Positions 1 to 8,345 of a stretch of 64,000 nucleotides of DNA are shown here, in pieces. Source of the stretch: Nocardioides sp. WS12 (lineage in GTDB: Bacteria; Actinomycetota; Actinomycetes; Propionibacteriales; Nocardioidaceae); assembly GCF_014108865.1 (NCBI RefSeq), contig NZ_CP053928.1, forward strand, positions 4,402,001 through 4,466,000, in the 5' to 3' direction. The notes below the pieces were generated by a model. It did not search any database. It was not told where the DNA came from and saw nothing but the letters and a program-made list of their open reading frames with translations. Within the stretch, counting starts at the first letter, position 1. The number at the start of each line of letters is the position of its first letter. A program made the translations under genes and the position numbers.

Positions 1-430
1 CGCCACCGAGGAACGCCGATGCGAACACCTTGCTCATCAGTGTGTTGCCCGAGGGCACCGGCCGGCGGTGGACCACGCGGGTCGCCTCGCCCTCGGCCGC
101 CAGCTCCCAGACCCATTGCGCCCCACTGGACTTGGTGTCCCAGACCAGCCGCCGGCCCGGATCCAGGGCGGCCACGACCGAACGTGTGGGCCAGACGACG
201 GCCTTGCGCCGGTTGATGCCGAGGTACCACTGGCCGGGGCGAAGCCCGCCGCGCTTGAGCGGAATCATCGAGATCGTCTCGGGACTCCACTGCGCCATCT
301 GCTTGAAATCGGTGAGCAGCGCCCACACCTGGTCAGCGGTCGCATCGATCAGCGCCTCGGCGTGAAGCTCGCGGGCTGCCTCTCCGGTCGTCATGGAGGC
401 CATCTTGGCAATAACTTCCGCCGAAGTCAT
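1..430 (-). CDS. SRPBCC family protein, 3' end cut by window edge
   Basis: I translated this gene by hand because it runs off the window start. The protein begins MTSAEVIAKMASMTTGEAA and continues with the pattern of a START/Bet v1-like hydrophobic-pocket fold: A-DQVWALLTDF, then M-QWSPE, a GQWYLGINRRKAVVWPTRS strand pair and W-W-L beta strands. SRPBCC proteins bind lipids or polyketides, or act as cyclases or cell-division-inhibitor-like proteins. The ligand cannot be read from the sequence. About 143 residues are visible and the C-terminus is missing. An alternative start is the Met at 394 (MTTGEAAREL); no Shine-Dalgarno favours either. It is divergent from the propeller protein at 490. Family assignment is confident, function unknown. 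Confidence 0.72.
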   Translation of the reverse strand, partial: MTSAEVIAKMASMTTGEAARELHAEALIDATADQVWALLTDFKQMAQWSPETISMIPLKRGGLRPGQWYLGINRRKAVVWPTRSVVAALDPGRRLVWDTKSSGAQWVWELAAEGEATRVVHRRPVPSGNTLMSKVFASAFLGG

Positions 431-489
431 GACGTTGTGTCGGTGACTGTCCGGGTCGGTCGCGCCCACCGCCGCACCCTGGAGGTCCC

Positions 490-2967
490 TTGTCTGCCCG
501 GTTCTGTGGTGACTGTGGCGTCGATCTGCCGCCGACTGACCGGTTCTGCACCAGTTGCGGCGCACCCAACGCAGCACCCGTGACCCAGGCAGCCTTCCTC
601 CCGCCGCCGCCGCCCCCTCCCCCGCCTGCCCCGCCGCCCGCCTTCCTGCCCGCAACGGCACCCACGAGCCCGCGTCGTCGTACCGCCCTGCTGGTCGGCG
701 TCGGGGTCGTGGTCCTGGTCCTCGCGATCGTCTCGGGCGGTCTGACCGTCTGGCTGCTCAACCGTGGCGATGACGGCGGCCCGAGCGCGGATCGCGCGGG
801 CGGCCTCAACGTGATGCCCGCGTCCATCGACAACGGCGTGTCCGTGCTCGGCGAACCCGGCCGGGTCTGGGACTTCGAGGCCGATGACGTGGTCGACGGC
901 GGACGCTTCCAGCCGATCTACCCCTGGAGTACGGACGAACAGTTCCTCCCAACGGCCCTCGCAGTCGGCGACACGCTCGTGACCTCGGTCATCAGCGGCG
1001 ACGGCGAGGACCAGGAACTCGTGGCCCTGGCGCCGGACGGCTCCGTACGCTGGCACGAGGCCGGCAGCAAGGTCGGGACGACCTGCTGGACTCCCGACGA
1101 CCAGCACCTGCTCTGTCGCGACGACGACGAACTCCGCATGCTGGATCCGCACACCGGGCGCGTCACCGGCTCCTCGCGTCTGGAGCCCCTGTTCGGGCTC
1201 GACCCCGTGATCATCAACGGCGTGCTGTACGTCGTGGGCGCCGGCTCGGACATCGATGGCGACGGGTACGGCGACGGGGTGACCGTCGCCGCGCTCGATC
1301 CCCTGACCCTCGACGAGCACTGGAACACCCCGGTCCCGGGGTCGGCCGACTGGGGTCTGAGCGAGCCCGACGGCGAAATCCTGGTCGACGGCGGCAGCCT
1401 CGTCGTCTCGATCGCGGACCTCGGCGTCGGGGACGGCCGCGTCGTCGAGGTGAACCGGGCCAACGGCACGATCATCGGCAGCAACTTCCTCGACTACAAC
1501 GACTACGTCGAAGGCCCTTGGCGCATCAACGCCACCTACGACGAGCCAGTTCGCGTTTACCAGAACGGCGAACTCGTCCTCGAGCGGGAAGGGGACCTCT
1601 GGTCCACCCGGGGCGGTCCGAACATCGTGAACGGCACCATCGGCATCAACGGCACCCTGTACGACGTCACGACCGGCGATGTCGTGTGGGAACGCGAAGA
1701 CCTCGAGGCCCGCGAGTACTCGTCGTTCTACTGGTCCGAGGACCGGGAGCAGGTGCTGGTCAACGGGGACGGCGACGTGACGGCCCTCGACGCCACGGAT
1801 GGCACGACCCAGTGGACCTACGACGGGATCCACCAGGGCCTGACCGAAACCCGCGATGCCTTCCTGCTGTCCACCAATGACCCCTACCAGGTCCTGGCGA
1901 TCGACCGGAAGACCGGCGAGACGACCTGGAGCCGCAGCGTCGAAGACCTGGCAGGCAGCGCCGACGATGCCGAGGACTACGTCAACAGCACGGTCTACCG
2001 CACCGGGCCGAGCATCTCCGTCATCGGCTTCCACAAGGTCCGCGGATACACCGAATTCCCTGCCATGAAGGGTTCCGGCCGGACGGATGACGACGACGGC
2101 ACGGCGTACGTCACCGCCTGCGGCGCGCCGCCCGAGTTCATCCCGACCGCGTCGACGACCAAGTACGGCGGCGTGGCCATCACCTACACCGTCAAGGCCA
2201 CGTGCGACGGCGGCCAGTGGCTGAACCACAGCCAGCTGAGCGTGCCGTTCCTGGTGGGCGGCTACGCCTACGCGTCGGGTTACTTCGACTTCAGCGAGGA
2301 GCCGTACTGGATTCCGGAGGACGGCGAGGACCTCGAACTGGTCTACCCGTTCGAGAACACCCAGGTCCCCGAACCGCGGTTCGACCAGGCGATCCAGGAG
2401 GACGACGGCACCGGCAAGGTGGTTCAGGTGCCGTGCGAACCGGGTCCCGAGAACCACGAGGGCGCGGTACCCAACGACCCGTCGTACGGCGCCGACCCCG
2501 ACGACCCGACGACCGCCGACGGCGCCCCGGACGAGTCGACCGACGAGGACCGCGACGAGACCGCCCTCGAGGCGCTGCAGCGGATCGCTGACGAGGACGC
2601 CACAGCTGTCGGCGCGCTCGGCACCAACTGGACGGCACAGTTGTCATCCAAGAAGCCGGGCACGGCCGACGACGGGAAGATCTACGACTCCTACGACGAC
2701 ATCCTCGCCCTGCACCTGCAGCACCGCGCGCGCTACCCGGACTCGTGGCTGGTCTACAGCAACGACTGGGTCGGCAGTTTCGGACCGTCGAGCCAGAACT
2801 ACTGGGTCACGCTGAGCGGACAGGCCGAGGCCACGAGCCGGCCGATCCTGCGCTGGTGCCAGGACGAGGGCTGGGGCCTGGGCGACTGCTGGGCCAAGCG
2901 CCTCCAGCACAGCGGCGACCCGGAGCTGAACACCGACAAGAACGAACCCGACGACCGCAACAACTGA
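490..2967 (+). CDS. Zinc-ribbon, single-pass membrane protein with extracellular PQQ-like beta-propeller
   Basis: This 825-residue protein starts at TTG preceded by a strong GGAGG (481-485). Residues 6-23 form a zinc ribbon (CGDC then CTSC). A Pro-rich linker with nine consecutive prolines follows, then an Arg-flanked transmembrane helix at about 65-92, then a long exterior region. From about 110 to 560 there are repeated beta-propeller blades of the PQQ/YncE type (for example LVALAPDGSVRW, VTALDATDGTTQW, VLAIDRKTGETTW). An Asp/Glu-rich stretch (about 690-730) leads to a C-terminal domain with conserved Trp and Cys. The layout suggests a cytosolic zinc ribbon coupled to an outside sensor or scaffold domain. 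No catalytic residues are evident and the role is unknown. A hairpin terminator follows at 2971-2993. Confidence 0.8.
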   Translation: MSARFCGDCGVDLPPTDRFCTSCGAPNAAPVTQAAFLPPPPPPPPPAPPPAFLPATAPTSPRRRTALLVGVGVVVLVLAIVSGGLTVWLLNRGDDGGPSADRAGGLNVMPASIDNGVSVLGEPGRVWDFEADDVVDGGRFQPIYPWSTDEQFLPTALAVGDTLVTSVISGDGEDQELVALAPDGSVRWHEAGSKVGTTCWTPDDQHLLCRDDDELRMLDPHTGRVTGSSRLEPLFGLDPVIINGVLYVVGAGSDIDGDGYGDGVTVAALDPLTLDEHWNTPVPGSADWGLSEPDGEILVDGGSLVVSIADLGVGDGRVVEVNRANGTIIGSNFLDYNDYVEGPWRINATYDEPVRVYQNGELVLEREGDLWSTRGGPNIVNGTIGINGTLYDVTTGDVVWEREDLEAREYSSFYWSEDREQVLVNGDGDVTALDATDGTTQWTYDGIHQGLTETRDAFLLSTNDPYQVLAIDRKTGETTWSRSVEDLAGSADDAEDYVNSTVYRTGPSISVIGFHKVRGYTEFPAMKGSGRTDDDDGTAYVTACGAPPEFIPTASTTKYGGVAITYTVKATCDGGQWLNHSQLSVPFLVGGYAYASGYFDFSEEPYWIPEDGEDLELVYPFENTQVPEPRFDQAIQEDDGTGKVVQVPCEPGPENHEGAVPNDPSYGADPDDPTTADGAPDESTDEDRDETALEALQRIADEDATAVGALGTNWTAQLSSKKPGTADDGKIYDSYDDILALHLQHRARYPDSWLVYSNDWVGSFGPSSQNYWVTLSGQAEATSRPILRWCQDEGWGLGDCWAKRLQHSGDPELNTDKNEPDDRNN

Positions 2968-2970
2968 GGC

Positions 2971-2993
2971 CCGCATCGGTTGTTGCGATGCGG
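2971..2993. terminator. Bidirectional hairpin between convergent genes
   Basis: CCGCATCG and its exact complement CGATGCGG are separated by a 7-nt loop. The hairpin sits between the stop of the propeller gene and the stop of the convergent membrane-protein gene, with only 29 bp between them. There is no long T tract, so termination is inferred from position and symmetry. Confidence 0.55.
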
Positions 2994-2996
2994 TGA

Positions 2997-3323
2997 TCAG
3001 GGAATCGCCAGGAGAAACGGTACGACCGCCACCACGGCCGCCAGCACTCCCAGGACAAGCCCGCTCGTCCGGTCGGCGAACATCCAGCCGAGGGCTCCGA
3101 GCGTGGCCGCAACGCCGCCGGGGACACCGACGAACAGCGCCAGCACGTAGCCCAGGCCTAACCACGGACTGTCGGACGTGTCGGTGGCGGTCAGGTACCA
3201 GATGACGACGGAGGCAAGCACCTCGAGAGCACCAACGACGAGCGAGATCACGCTGGTCACGACGGCAGCGCGGCGGGTCGGCGACACGGGGCGCGGAGCG
3301 GATCCAGGAACGGGCTCGTTCAT
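2997..3323 (-). CDS. Small integral membrane protein
   Basis: The 108-residue product has a short Pro-rich N-terminus (MNEPVPGSAPRPVSPTRR) and then three hydrophobic segments at about residues 20-45, 52-76 and 84-107, with short polar links. It ends immediately after the third helix (VPFLLAIP). There is no signal peptide cleavage site, catalytic motif or recognised domain. It is convergent with the propeller protein and shares the hairpin at 2971-2993. The codon usage matches the neighbours, so I take it as a real gene, but no function can be assigned. Confidence 0.62.
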   Translation of the reverse strand: MNEPVPGSAPRPVSPTRRAAVVTSVISLVVGALEVLASVVIWYLTATDTSDSPWLGLGYVLALFVGVPGGVAATLGALGWMFADRTSGLVLGVLAAVVAVVPFLLAIP

Positions 3324-3403
3324 GTTTCAAGCCTCGCGGCGGTGGGGTCTTGCGTCGTGAGTAGCGCTGCTCAGCCGGACTGGCCCAGATGGGTCACCGG
3401 AGG

Positions 3404-4588
3404 TCAGGCGATGCTCGGAGTGCACAGCCAGCGCTCGAGAGCGGTGTGCACGTCGGGGTGGTTGAGCAGGCCGAAGTGGTCGGTGTTCGGCAGACGCAAC
3501 ACCTCGGCGCCGGGAAACAGGTTGGTTCCCCTGCGCTTGTCGCGACCCGTCGCCGAGTGCGGGGTCACCAGCAGGTCACCGATCGCCCGCGAGAGGGGAT
3601 GCTGCGGCGTCCGCGCCAGGGTCGCCGACACGAGTCGGTAGCGGGCGTGGGGCAGCGGCGGGACGTCCTCGGCGAGCCCCTCGATGAGGTCGTGGATCCC
3701 GGGCGCCTGGCGGTCGATGATCCGCCCGAAGGCAGCCACCTCCGGTGCCCGCGCGAGAGTTCGACTGGCCCGGTCGGCGCTCACCGCGAACCAGGAACCC
3801 AGGTGCGGCGTCCCCAGGGTGACCACGTCGCTGACCAGGTCGGTCCAGGCCGCCGGGGCGTTGCCCTCGGCGACCACGGCCGAGGACGCCCGCATGATCA
3901 GGCCGCCGAGCGAGTGCCCGACCAGGGCGATGCGGGTGACCTCGGTGGGCCACGCGTCGACGAGGCGCTGGACCAGCGCGGCGAGCGCGACGCCGTTCTC
4001 GCGCAGCGCCAGACCGGTGTTGGCGCGCAGGTAGACAGGGGTCCAGCCCTGCCGGGCCACCGTCTCGCCGTACGTCGTTCCGGTGCGGTCGCGGTGGTGG
4101 TTCCAGTAGGCCTCGTTCTCACAGAGGCCGTGCAGGAAAATGACGAGCTGTCCGGTGGCATCAGGGAACGCCGAAGCCACCCCGTCCGGCGTGAGTACGA
4201 CGTCACGGCCCTCGTGGCGCACGCCCATCTCGATCGCGAGATGGGGGTGGTCGCGGGTCAGCTCCTCGCCGATCAGTCCGTTGATGGCGGCGCGCACGAA
4301 GCGGCCGCGGCTCGAATCGTCCAGGGCCGGTCCGACGCCCGCTTCGCCCAGCCGGGAGAGTCCAGCGCTGGCGCCCCGGGCCGACAGTCCGATCGCTCCG
4401 TAGACCAGGGCCGAGATGCCCAGGTGCAGGGTCTCGACCGGCAGTGCGGCGGGACCGGCCACGCGCGCCACGCGGTGGGCACGCCGGGCGATCGCCGTGT
4501 GCGTGTCACGCGCGGTCGCGACGACGAGGTCGTCGACCACGGAGGCCGCCAGCGCGAGGGCGTCGACGACGCTCGGTTCCTGCTTCAT
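3404..4588 (-). CDS. Alpha/beta-hydrolase, triacylglycerol-lipase/PGAP1-like
   Basis: This 394-residue protein has an N-terminal helical region (about 1-120) and an alpha/beta-hydrolase core. The nucleophile elbow reads LVGHSLGGLIMR, preceded by the oxyanion segment FLHGLCENEAYW. A later GTPHLGSWF segment and a C-terminal NTDHFGLLNHP segment supply the likely Asp/His partners. This pattern is typical of esterases and lipases that resemble the PGAP1/LipA2 families. There is no signal peptide, so it probably acts in the cytosol or at the membrane face. The start at 4588 has no Shine-Dalgarno, but a TAGTCT -10 box lies 6 nt upstream. That box overlaps the base of the large palindrome at 4598-4637, which makes operator control plausible. 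Substrate unknown. Confidence 0.82.
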   Translation of the reverse strand: MKQEPSVVDALALAASVVDDLVVATARDTHTAIARRAHRVARVAGPAALPVETLHLGISALVYGAIGLSARGASAGLSRLGEAGVGPALDDSSRGRFVRAAINGLIGEELTRDHPHLAIEMGVRHEGRDVVLTPDGVASAFPDATGQLVIFLHGLCENEAYWNHHRDRTGTTYGETVARQGWTPVYLRANTGLALRENGVALAALVQRLVDAWPTEVTRIALVGHSLGGLIMRASSAVVAEGNAPAAWTDLVSDVVTLGTPHLGSWFAVSADRASRTLARAPEVAAFGRIIDRQAPGIHDLIEGLAEDVPPLPHARYRLVSATLARTPQHPLSRAIGDLLVTPHSATGRDKRRGTNLFPGAEVLRLPNTDHFGLLNHPDVHTALERWLCTPSIA

Positions 4589-4597
4589 GGAGAAAGA

Positions 4598-4637
4598 CTA
4601 CCGCCTTCAGTGCACAGTTGTGCACTGAAGGCGGTAG
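4598..4637 (-). terminator. Perfect 19-bp palindrome: tig terminator and possible operator
   Basis: CTACCGCCTTCAGTGCACA (4598-4616) is followed by GT and its exact reverse complement (4619-4637). On the minus strand the hairpin comes just after the trigger-factor stop and is followed by TCTTTCT, as in an intrinsic terminator. It also covers the -35/-10 region of the next minus-strand gene, whose -10 box TAGTCT occupies 4595-4600. Confidence 0.7.
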
Positions 4638-4659
4638 TGACGTTCGTCCTGCGGGCGGC

Positions 4660-6093
4660 TCAGGCCTGCGTCGGGTCCACGGCGGGCTCGACAGCGGGGT
4701 CCACGGCGTCCTCAGCGTCCTCGGCGTCGACGACCACGTGGTCGGCGACCTCGGGCTCGTCCTCACCGATGGTGCCGTCGCCGCGCAGGTTCTTCAGCTC
4801 GACCGGGTTGCCCGACTCGTCGGTGACGGTCGCGCCCTCGACGAGCAGCTGCAGCGCCTTGCCGCGGCGGATCTCCTGGACCAGGTCCGGCACGTGGTTG
4901 TGCTCGAACATGTGGTTCACGAACTCCTGCGGGTCCTGGCCGGACTGCTGCGCACGACGGATCATGTGCTGCGTGAGCTCGGCCTGGTCGACGCCCATCT
5001 CTTCCTTGTCGGCGATCTCGTCGAGCAGGAACTGGGCGGCCACGGCGTCGCGCACGCGACGGTCGAGGTCAGCCTCGAACTCCTCCTGGGTCTGGCCCTC
5101 CTCCTCGAGGTACTTCTCGAGGGTGAGGCCCGACATCACGAGCTGCTGCTCGAGGTTCTCGCGACGAGCGTTGAGCTCCTCGGTGACCATGGTCTCGGGC
5201 AGCGGGACCTCGACCTGCTCGAGGAGCGACTCGAGGACGGCGTCGCGAGCGGCCGCAGCCTGCTCGAGGCGCTTGCCGCGGGTCAGGCGCTCACGGACGT
5301 CCTCGCGCAGCTCGGCGAGCGTGTCGAACTCCGACGCCTCCTGTGCGAAGTCGTCGTCGAGCTCGGGGAGTTCCTGCTCCTGCACGCCGGTGACCTTGAC
5401 CTTGACGTCGACGTCCTGGCCGACCAGGTCGCCGCTGACGAGCTGGGTGACGAAGTTCTTCTCCTCGTCGATGGCCGCACCCTCGAGGGCCTCGTCGAGA
5501 CCGTCGATCATGCCGCCGTTGCCGACCTTGTACGAGAAGCCAGCGATCTCGGCACCCTCGACGACCTCGCCGTCCTGGGTGGCCACGAGGTCGATGACCA
5601 CGAAGTCGCCCGACTTGGCGGGGCGCTCGACGTCGATCAGGGTCGCGAAGCGCTCACGCAGCGCGTCGACCTGCTCGGTGACGTCGTCGTCGGAAACAGC
5701 CAGGTCGTCGACCTTGGCCGACAGGCCGTCGTACGCCGGGAGGGTGATCTCGGGCTTGACGTCGACCTCGGCGGTGAACTCGAGGCCTTCGTTGTCCTCG
5801 AACTTCGTGACCTCGATGTCCGGCTGCGCCAGAGGGGTGAGGGAGTTCTCGGTGAGAGCCTCCATGTAGGCCTTCGGGAGCACGTCGTTGACGGCCTCGT
5901 CGAGGACGACGGCACGGCCGACCTGGCGATCGATGACCTGCGGCGGGACCTTGCCACGGCGGAAGCCGGGGACGTTGATCTGCTTGGCGATCTTCTGGTA
6001 GGCCGCGTCGAGGCTCGGCTTGAGCTCCTCGAAGGGCACCTCGACGGTCAGCTTGGCCCGGGTCGGGCTCAAGGTCTCGACGGCGCTCTTCAC
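4660..6093 (-). CDS. tig: Trigger factor, ribosome-associated chaperone and prolyl isomerase
   Basis: Trigger factor docks on the large ribosomal subunit and shields nascent chains, with peptidyl-prolyl isomerase activity. The 477-residue protein has all three expected parts. The N-terminal ribosome-binding domain (about 1-115) contains the signature GFRRGKVPPQVI. An FKBP-type domain follows (about 155-245; SGDFVVIDL and later GMIDGLDEAL). The helical C-terminal chaperone arms contain QQLVMSGLTLEKYLEEEG. An acidic tail rich in Glu/Asp/Val/Ala extends the C-terminus, as is common in actinobacteria. The GTG start at 6093 has an AGGAG about 8 nt upstream. In many bacteria clpP/clpX follow tig, but here the next gene is an esterase. 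Confidence 0.97.
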   Translation of the reverse strand: MKSAVETLSPTRAKLTVEVPFEELKPSLDAAYQKIAKQINVPGFRRGKVPPQVIDRQVGRAVVLDEAVNDVLPKAYMEALTENSLTPLAQPDIEVTKFEDNEGLEFTAEVDVKPEITLPAYDGLSAKVDDLAVSDDDVTEQVDALRERFATLIDVERPAKSGDFVVIDLVATQDGEVVEGAEIAGFSYKVGNGGMIDGLDEALEGAAIDEEKNFVTQLVSGDLVGQDVDVKVKVTGVQEQELPELDDDFAQEASEFDTLAELREDVRERLTRGKRLEQAAAARDAVLESLLEQVEVPLPETMVTEELNARRENLEQQLVMSGLTLEKYLEEEGQTQEEFEADLDRRVRDAVAAQFLLDEIADKEEMGVDQAELTQHMIRRAQQSGQDPQEFVNHMFEHNHVPDLVQEIRRGKALQLLVEGATVTDESGNPVELKNLRGDGTIGEDEPEVADHVVVDAEDAEDAVDPAVEPAVDPTQA

Positions 6094-6175
6094 AGGTGTT
6101 CTCCTACTTGGTCAGTGGGTGGTGCACGGGCAGGTGCCCGCTGGTGCGATCGGGATGATCAGTCGTACTAATCAG

Positions 6176-6248
6176 TCGGGGCGACAGGACTCGAACCTGC
6201 GGTCTCCTGCTCCCAAAGCAGGCGCGCTAGCCACTACGCTACGCCCCG
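6176..6248 (-). tRNA. tRNA-Pro (anticodon TGG)
   Basis: On the minus strand the sequence folds into a complete 73-nt cloverleaf. The acceptor stem is CGGGGCG/CGCCCCG with discriminator A. The D arm is GCGTAGTGGCTAGCGC, the anticodon arm CCTGC-TTTGGGA-GCAGG, and the T arm GCAGG-TTCGAGT-CCTGT. The loop places TGG at positions 34-36. The initial C-G pair is typical of tRNA-Pro. CCA is not encoded. Confidence 0.95.
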
Positions 6249-6275
6249 TCGGTGGCCCTTCTCGGCCGCACTTCG

Positions 6276-6346
6276 AGGGGATGACGGGAATCGAACCCGC
6301 GTAATCAGTTTGGAAGACTGAGGCTCTACCATTGAGCTACATCCCC
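6276..6346 (-). tRNA. tRNA-Gly (anticodon TCC)
   Basis: The minus strand gives a 71-nt cloverleaf. The acceptor is GGGGATG/CATCCCC with discriminator T, and the D arm is GCTCAATGGTAGAGC. The anticodon arm is TCAGT-CTTCCAA-ACTGA with TCC at 34-36, and the T arm is CGGGT-TCGATTC-CCGTC. It lies 27 nt upstream of tRNA-Pro in the same orientation, so the two are probably co-transcribed. CCA is not encoded. Confidence 0.95.
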
Positions 6347-6444
6347 GCGTGCGGAAGACCTCCCGCAAGCGGTAGTCATGGTGCCACATTGCCGGGTGTC
6401 AACCCCAACCGAGGCGCCCTCGTGGACGCGCCCGACAGCGGGGC

Positions 6445-7494
6445 TCAGGGGCGGCGGTGCACGACGAGCAGCGCCCGGTCGTCGTCGGGTGAACCCACGG
6501 CGTCGACCAGTCGGTCCGCCAGACCGTCCCAGGTGTGACGGAGCAGCGCCTCGGCCGTACCCATCATCCGGTCGATGCCGAGCTCGATGTCCTTGCGCGG
6601 CTCCTCGACCATTCCGTCGGTGTAGAGGAGCAGGCTGTCGCCCGGGTCGAGGCGCCCGGCGTAGCAGTCGTAGTCGACATCGTCGACGATGCCGAGGACC
6701 GGCCCTTCGGCACGGAGCACCTGCCAGCGGCCCGAGCCGGCGTGGCGCTGGACGGCCGGTGGGTGTCCCGCGCAACGCAGTTCGAACGCGCCGGACTCCA
6801 GGTCGATGGACACGTGGATGGCGGTCGCGAACCCTTCCTCCCAGTGACGCTGGAGGAGGTAGTCGTTGGCTGCCGGAAGGAACTGGCGCGGAGACAGCGC
6901 GCCGACCAGGCCACCCATCGCCCCGGAGAGTTGCAACGCGCGCGTGCCAGCCGCCTCTCCTTTGCCCGAGACATCGACCACGACCAGCTCGATCCGCTTG
7001 CCGTGGTCACTGGTCGTCGCGACCACGAAGTCGCCGGCGAACGGCGAGCCGCCCGCCGAGGAGAGGGCCGACTGGACCAGCCACGCATCGGGAAGGGTGG
7101 GAATCTCGCCCTGGGCGAGGATCCGGTCACGCAGGTCGACGAGCATCGTCTCTCCCCGCGTCGGGCCCACCCCGAGCTGGCTACGACGGCGCGCCACCAC
7201 GATCACCGCGATGGTGAGCGCGTACATCACGACCACCGCCGTGAACATGCGCGTCGTCCACGTCTCCTGCAGCCAGGTGCCGACACTGAGCGTGACGAGG
7301 ACGAACGCCGCGAACCAGGGCAGCGTCCGGCTGCTCAACAGCAGGACGCCCAGGATCAGCGGCATGAAGACGCCGTTCAGTGGTACGTCGACCGGGTCGC
7401 GCGCGATGCCGATGACGACGGCGACCGACACCAGGCCCAGGATGACGGCGATGCCCGTGTCCGAGATGGCCCACCGGCGACCGGCCCTGATCAT
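6445..7494 (-). CDS. Membrane-anchored PP2C/SpoIIE-type serine phosphatase
   Basis: The 349-residue protein has about five hydrophobic helices in residues 10-125 (WAISDTGIAVILGLVSVAVV onwards) and then a cytosolic SpoIIE phosphatase domain. Phosphatase motifs are FVVATTSD, VVVDVSGKGEAAG, FATAIHVSIDL, AGHPPAV and LLLYTDGMVEEP. The Asp residues in DVSGKG and TDGM are the expected metal ligands. Such proteins dephosphorylate anti-sigma-factor antagonists or related targets in stress signalling, but no partner gene is adjacent. The reading frame is open further upstream, but I chose the ATG at 7494 because it overlaps the nei stop as ATGA and is followed at once by the first membrane segment. Confidence 0.83.
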   Translation of the reverse strand: MIRAGRRWAISDTGIAVILGLVSVAVVIGIARDPVDVPLNGVFMPLILGVLLLSSRTLPWFAAFVLVTLSVGTWLQETWTTRMFTAVVVMYALTIAVIVVARRRSQLGVGPTRGETMLVDLRDRILAQGEIPTLPDAWLVQSALSSAGGSPFAGDFVVATTSDHGKRIELVVVDVSGKGEAAGTRALQLSGAMGGLVGALSPRQFLPAANDYLLQRHWEEGFATAIHVSIDLESGAFELRCAGHPPAVQRHAGSGRWQVLRAEGPVLGIVDDVDYDCYAGRLDPGDSLLLYTDGMVEEPRKDIELGIDRMMGTAEALLRHTWDGLADRLVDAVGSPDDDRALLVVHRRP

Positions 7495-8345
7495 CGGGCC
7501 GCCCGGGAGCGGAAGGCCGGCTGGCAGCGGGCACACCAGAACAGGTTGCGACCGGCGAGGACGTCGGCGCGGACGGCGCTGCCGCAGATGTGACAGGCCT
7601 GCCCGGTACGGCGATAGACGTAGACCTCTCCGCCGTGGTCGTCGACCCGCGGCGGACGGCCCATGGCTTCGGGCAGGTGCTCGCCCCGGACGGTGTCGAT
7701 CCGTCCGGTGACCACACCCTCCTGCATGAGCACCACCAGATCCTCCCAGATCGCGCGCCACTGCGAGACCCGAAGTGTTCGCCCGGGTCGCAGCGGGTGG
7801 ATCCGGTGGCGGAACAGCACCTCGGCGCGGTACACGTTCCCGACGCCGGCCAGCACCGCCTGGTCCATCAGCAGGGTGCCGATCGGCGCGGCGCTGCGGC
7901 CGATGCGCGCCCATGCCCGGTCCGGGTCGGCGTCCGCGCGCAGCGGGTCGGGACCGATCCGGGCGAGGACCGCGTCCTGCTCCTCGGGGGTCACCAGCGC
8001 GCAGGTCGTGGCACCCCTCAAGTCGGCGTACGCCGGCAGGGTGGTGCCGCTGGCCGACCGGATCAGCCTCAGCCGAACCTGCCCCACCGGGAGAGGTACG
8101 TCTGCTGCGGTGTCGTCCACCTCGAAGGTGCCGTAGAGACCGAGGTGGACGCGGACCAGACGGTCCGCGTCGAACCGGATGAACAGCTGCTTGCCCCAGG
8201 CGTCGGCATCGAGCAACCGGCTGCCGTCGAGGCGTGCGGCGCCGTCGGCGAACCGGCCCTGCGGGCTCCCCACCCGCACGACGTGGCCCCCGAAGACCTC
8301 GGTGATGCGATCAGCCAGGCGGTGGAGGGTGTGCCCCTCAGGCAT
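7491..8345 (-). CDS. nei: Fpg/Nei-family DNA glycosylase/AP lyase
   Basis: Base-excision repair enzyme that removes oxidised bases and nicks abasic sites. The 284-residue protein begins MPEGHTLHRL. The Pro that becomes residue 1 after Met removal is the Schiff-base nucleophile and the following Glu is catalytic. PEGHT rather than PELPE is typical of the Nei2 branch in actinobacteria. A GKQLF segment carries the conserved beta-hairpin Lys. The middle helix-two-turn-helix contains the D-A-LAGVGNVYRAEVL motif. The C-terminus has a zinc finger, CHIC near 253-256 and CARC near 272-275. It overlaps rpiB upstream by 8 bp and the phosphatase gene downstream by 4 bp, so the three are probably co-expressed. 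The exact Nei subtype is inferred. Confidence 0.9.
   Translation of the reverse strand: MPEGHTLHRLADRITEVFGGHVVRVGSPQGRFADGAARLDGSRLLDADAWGKQLFIRFDADRLVRVHLGLYGTFEVDDTAADVPLPVGQVRLRLIRSASGTTLPAYADLRGATTCALVTPEEQDAVLARIGPDPLRADADPDRAWARIGRSAAPIGTLLMDQAVLAGVGNVYRAEVLFRHRIHPLRPGRTLRVSQWRAIWEDLVVLMQEGVVTGRIDTVRGEHLPEAMGRPPRVDDHGGEVYVYRRTGQACHICGSAVRADVLAGRNLFWCARCQPAFRSRAAR

Noticed and set aside
4444..6171. A 575-residue open frame opposite trigger factor.
   Set aside because: It is the antisense of a conserved gene; GC-rich third positions keep this frame open. The same applies to long frames opposite 490-2967, 14917-16734 and 58931-60580.
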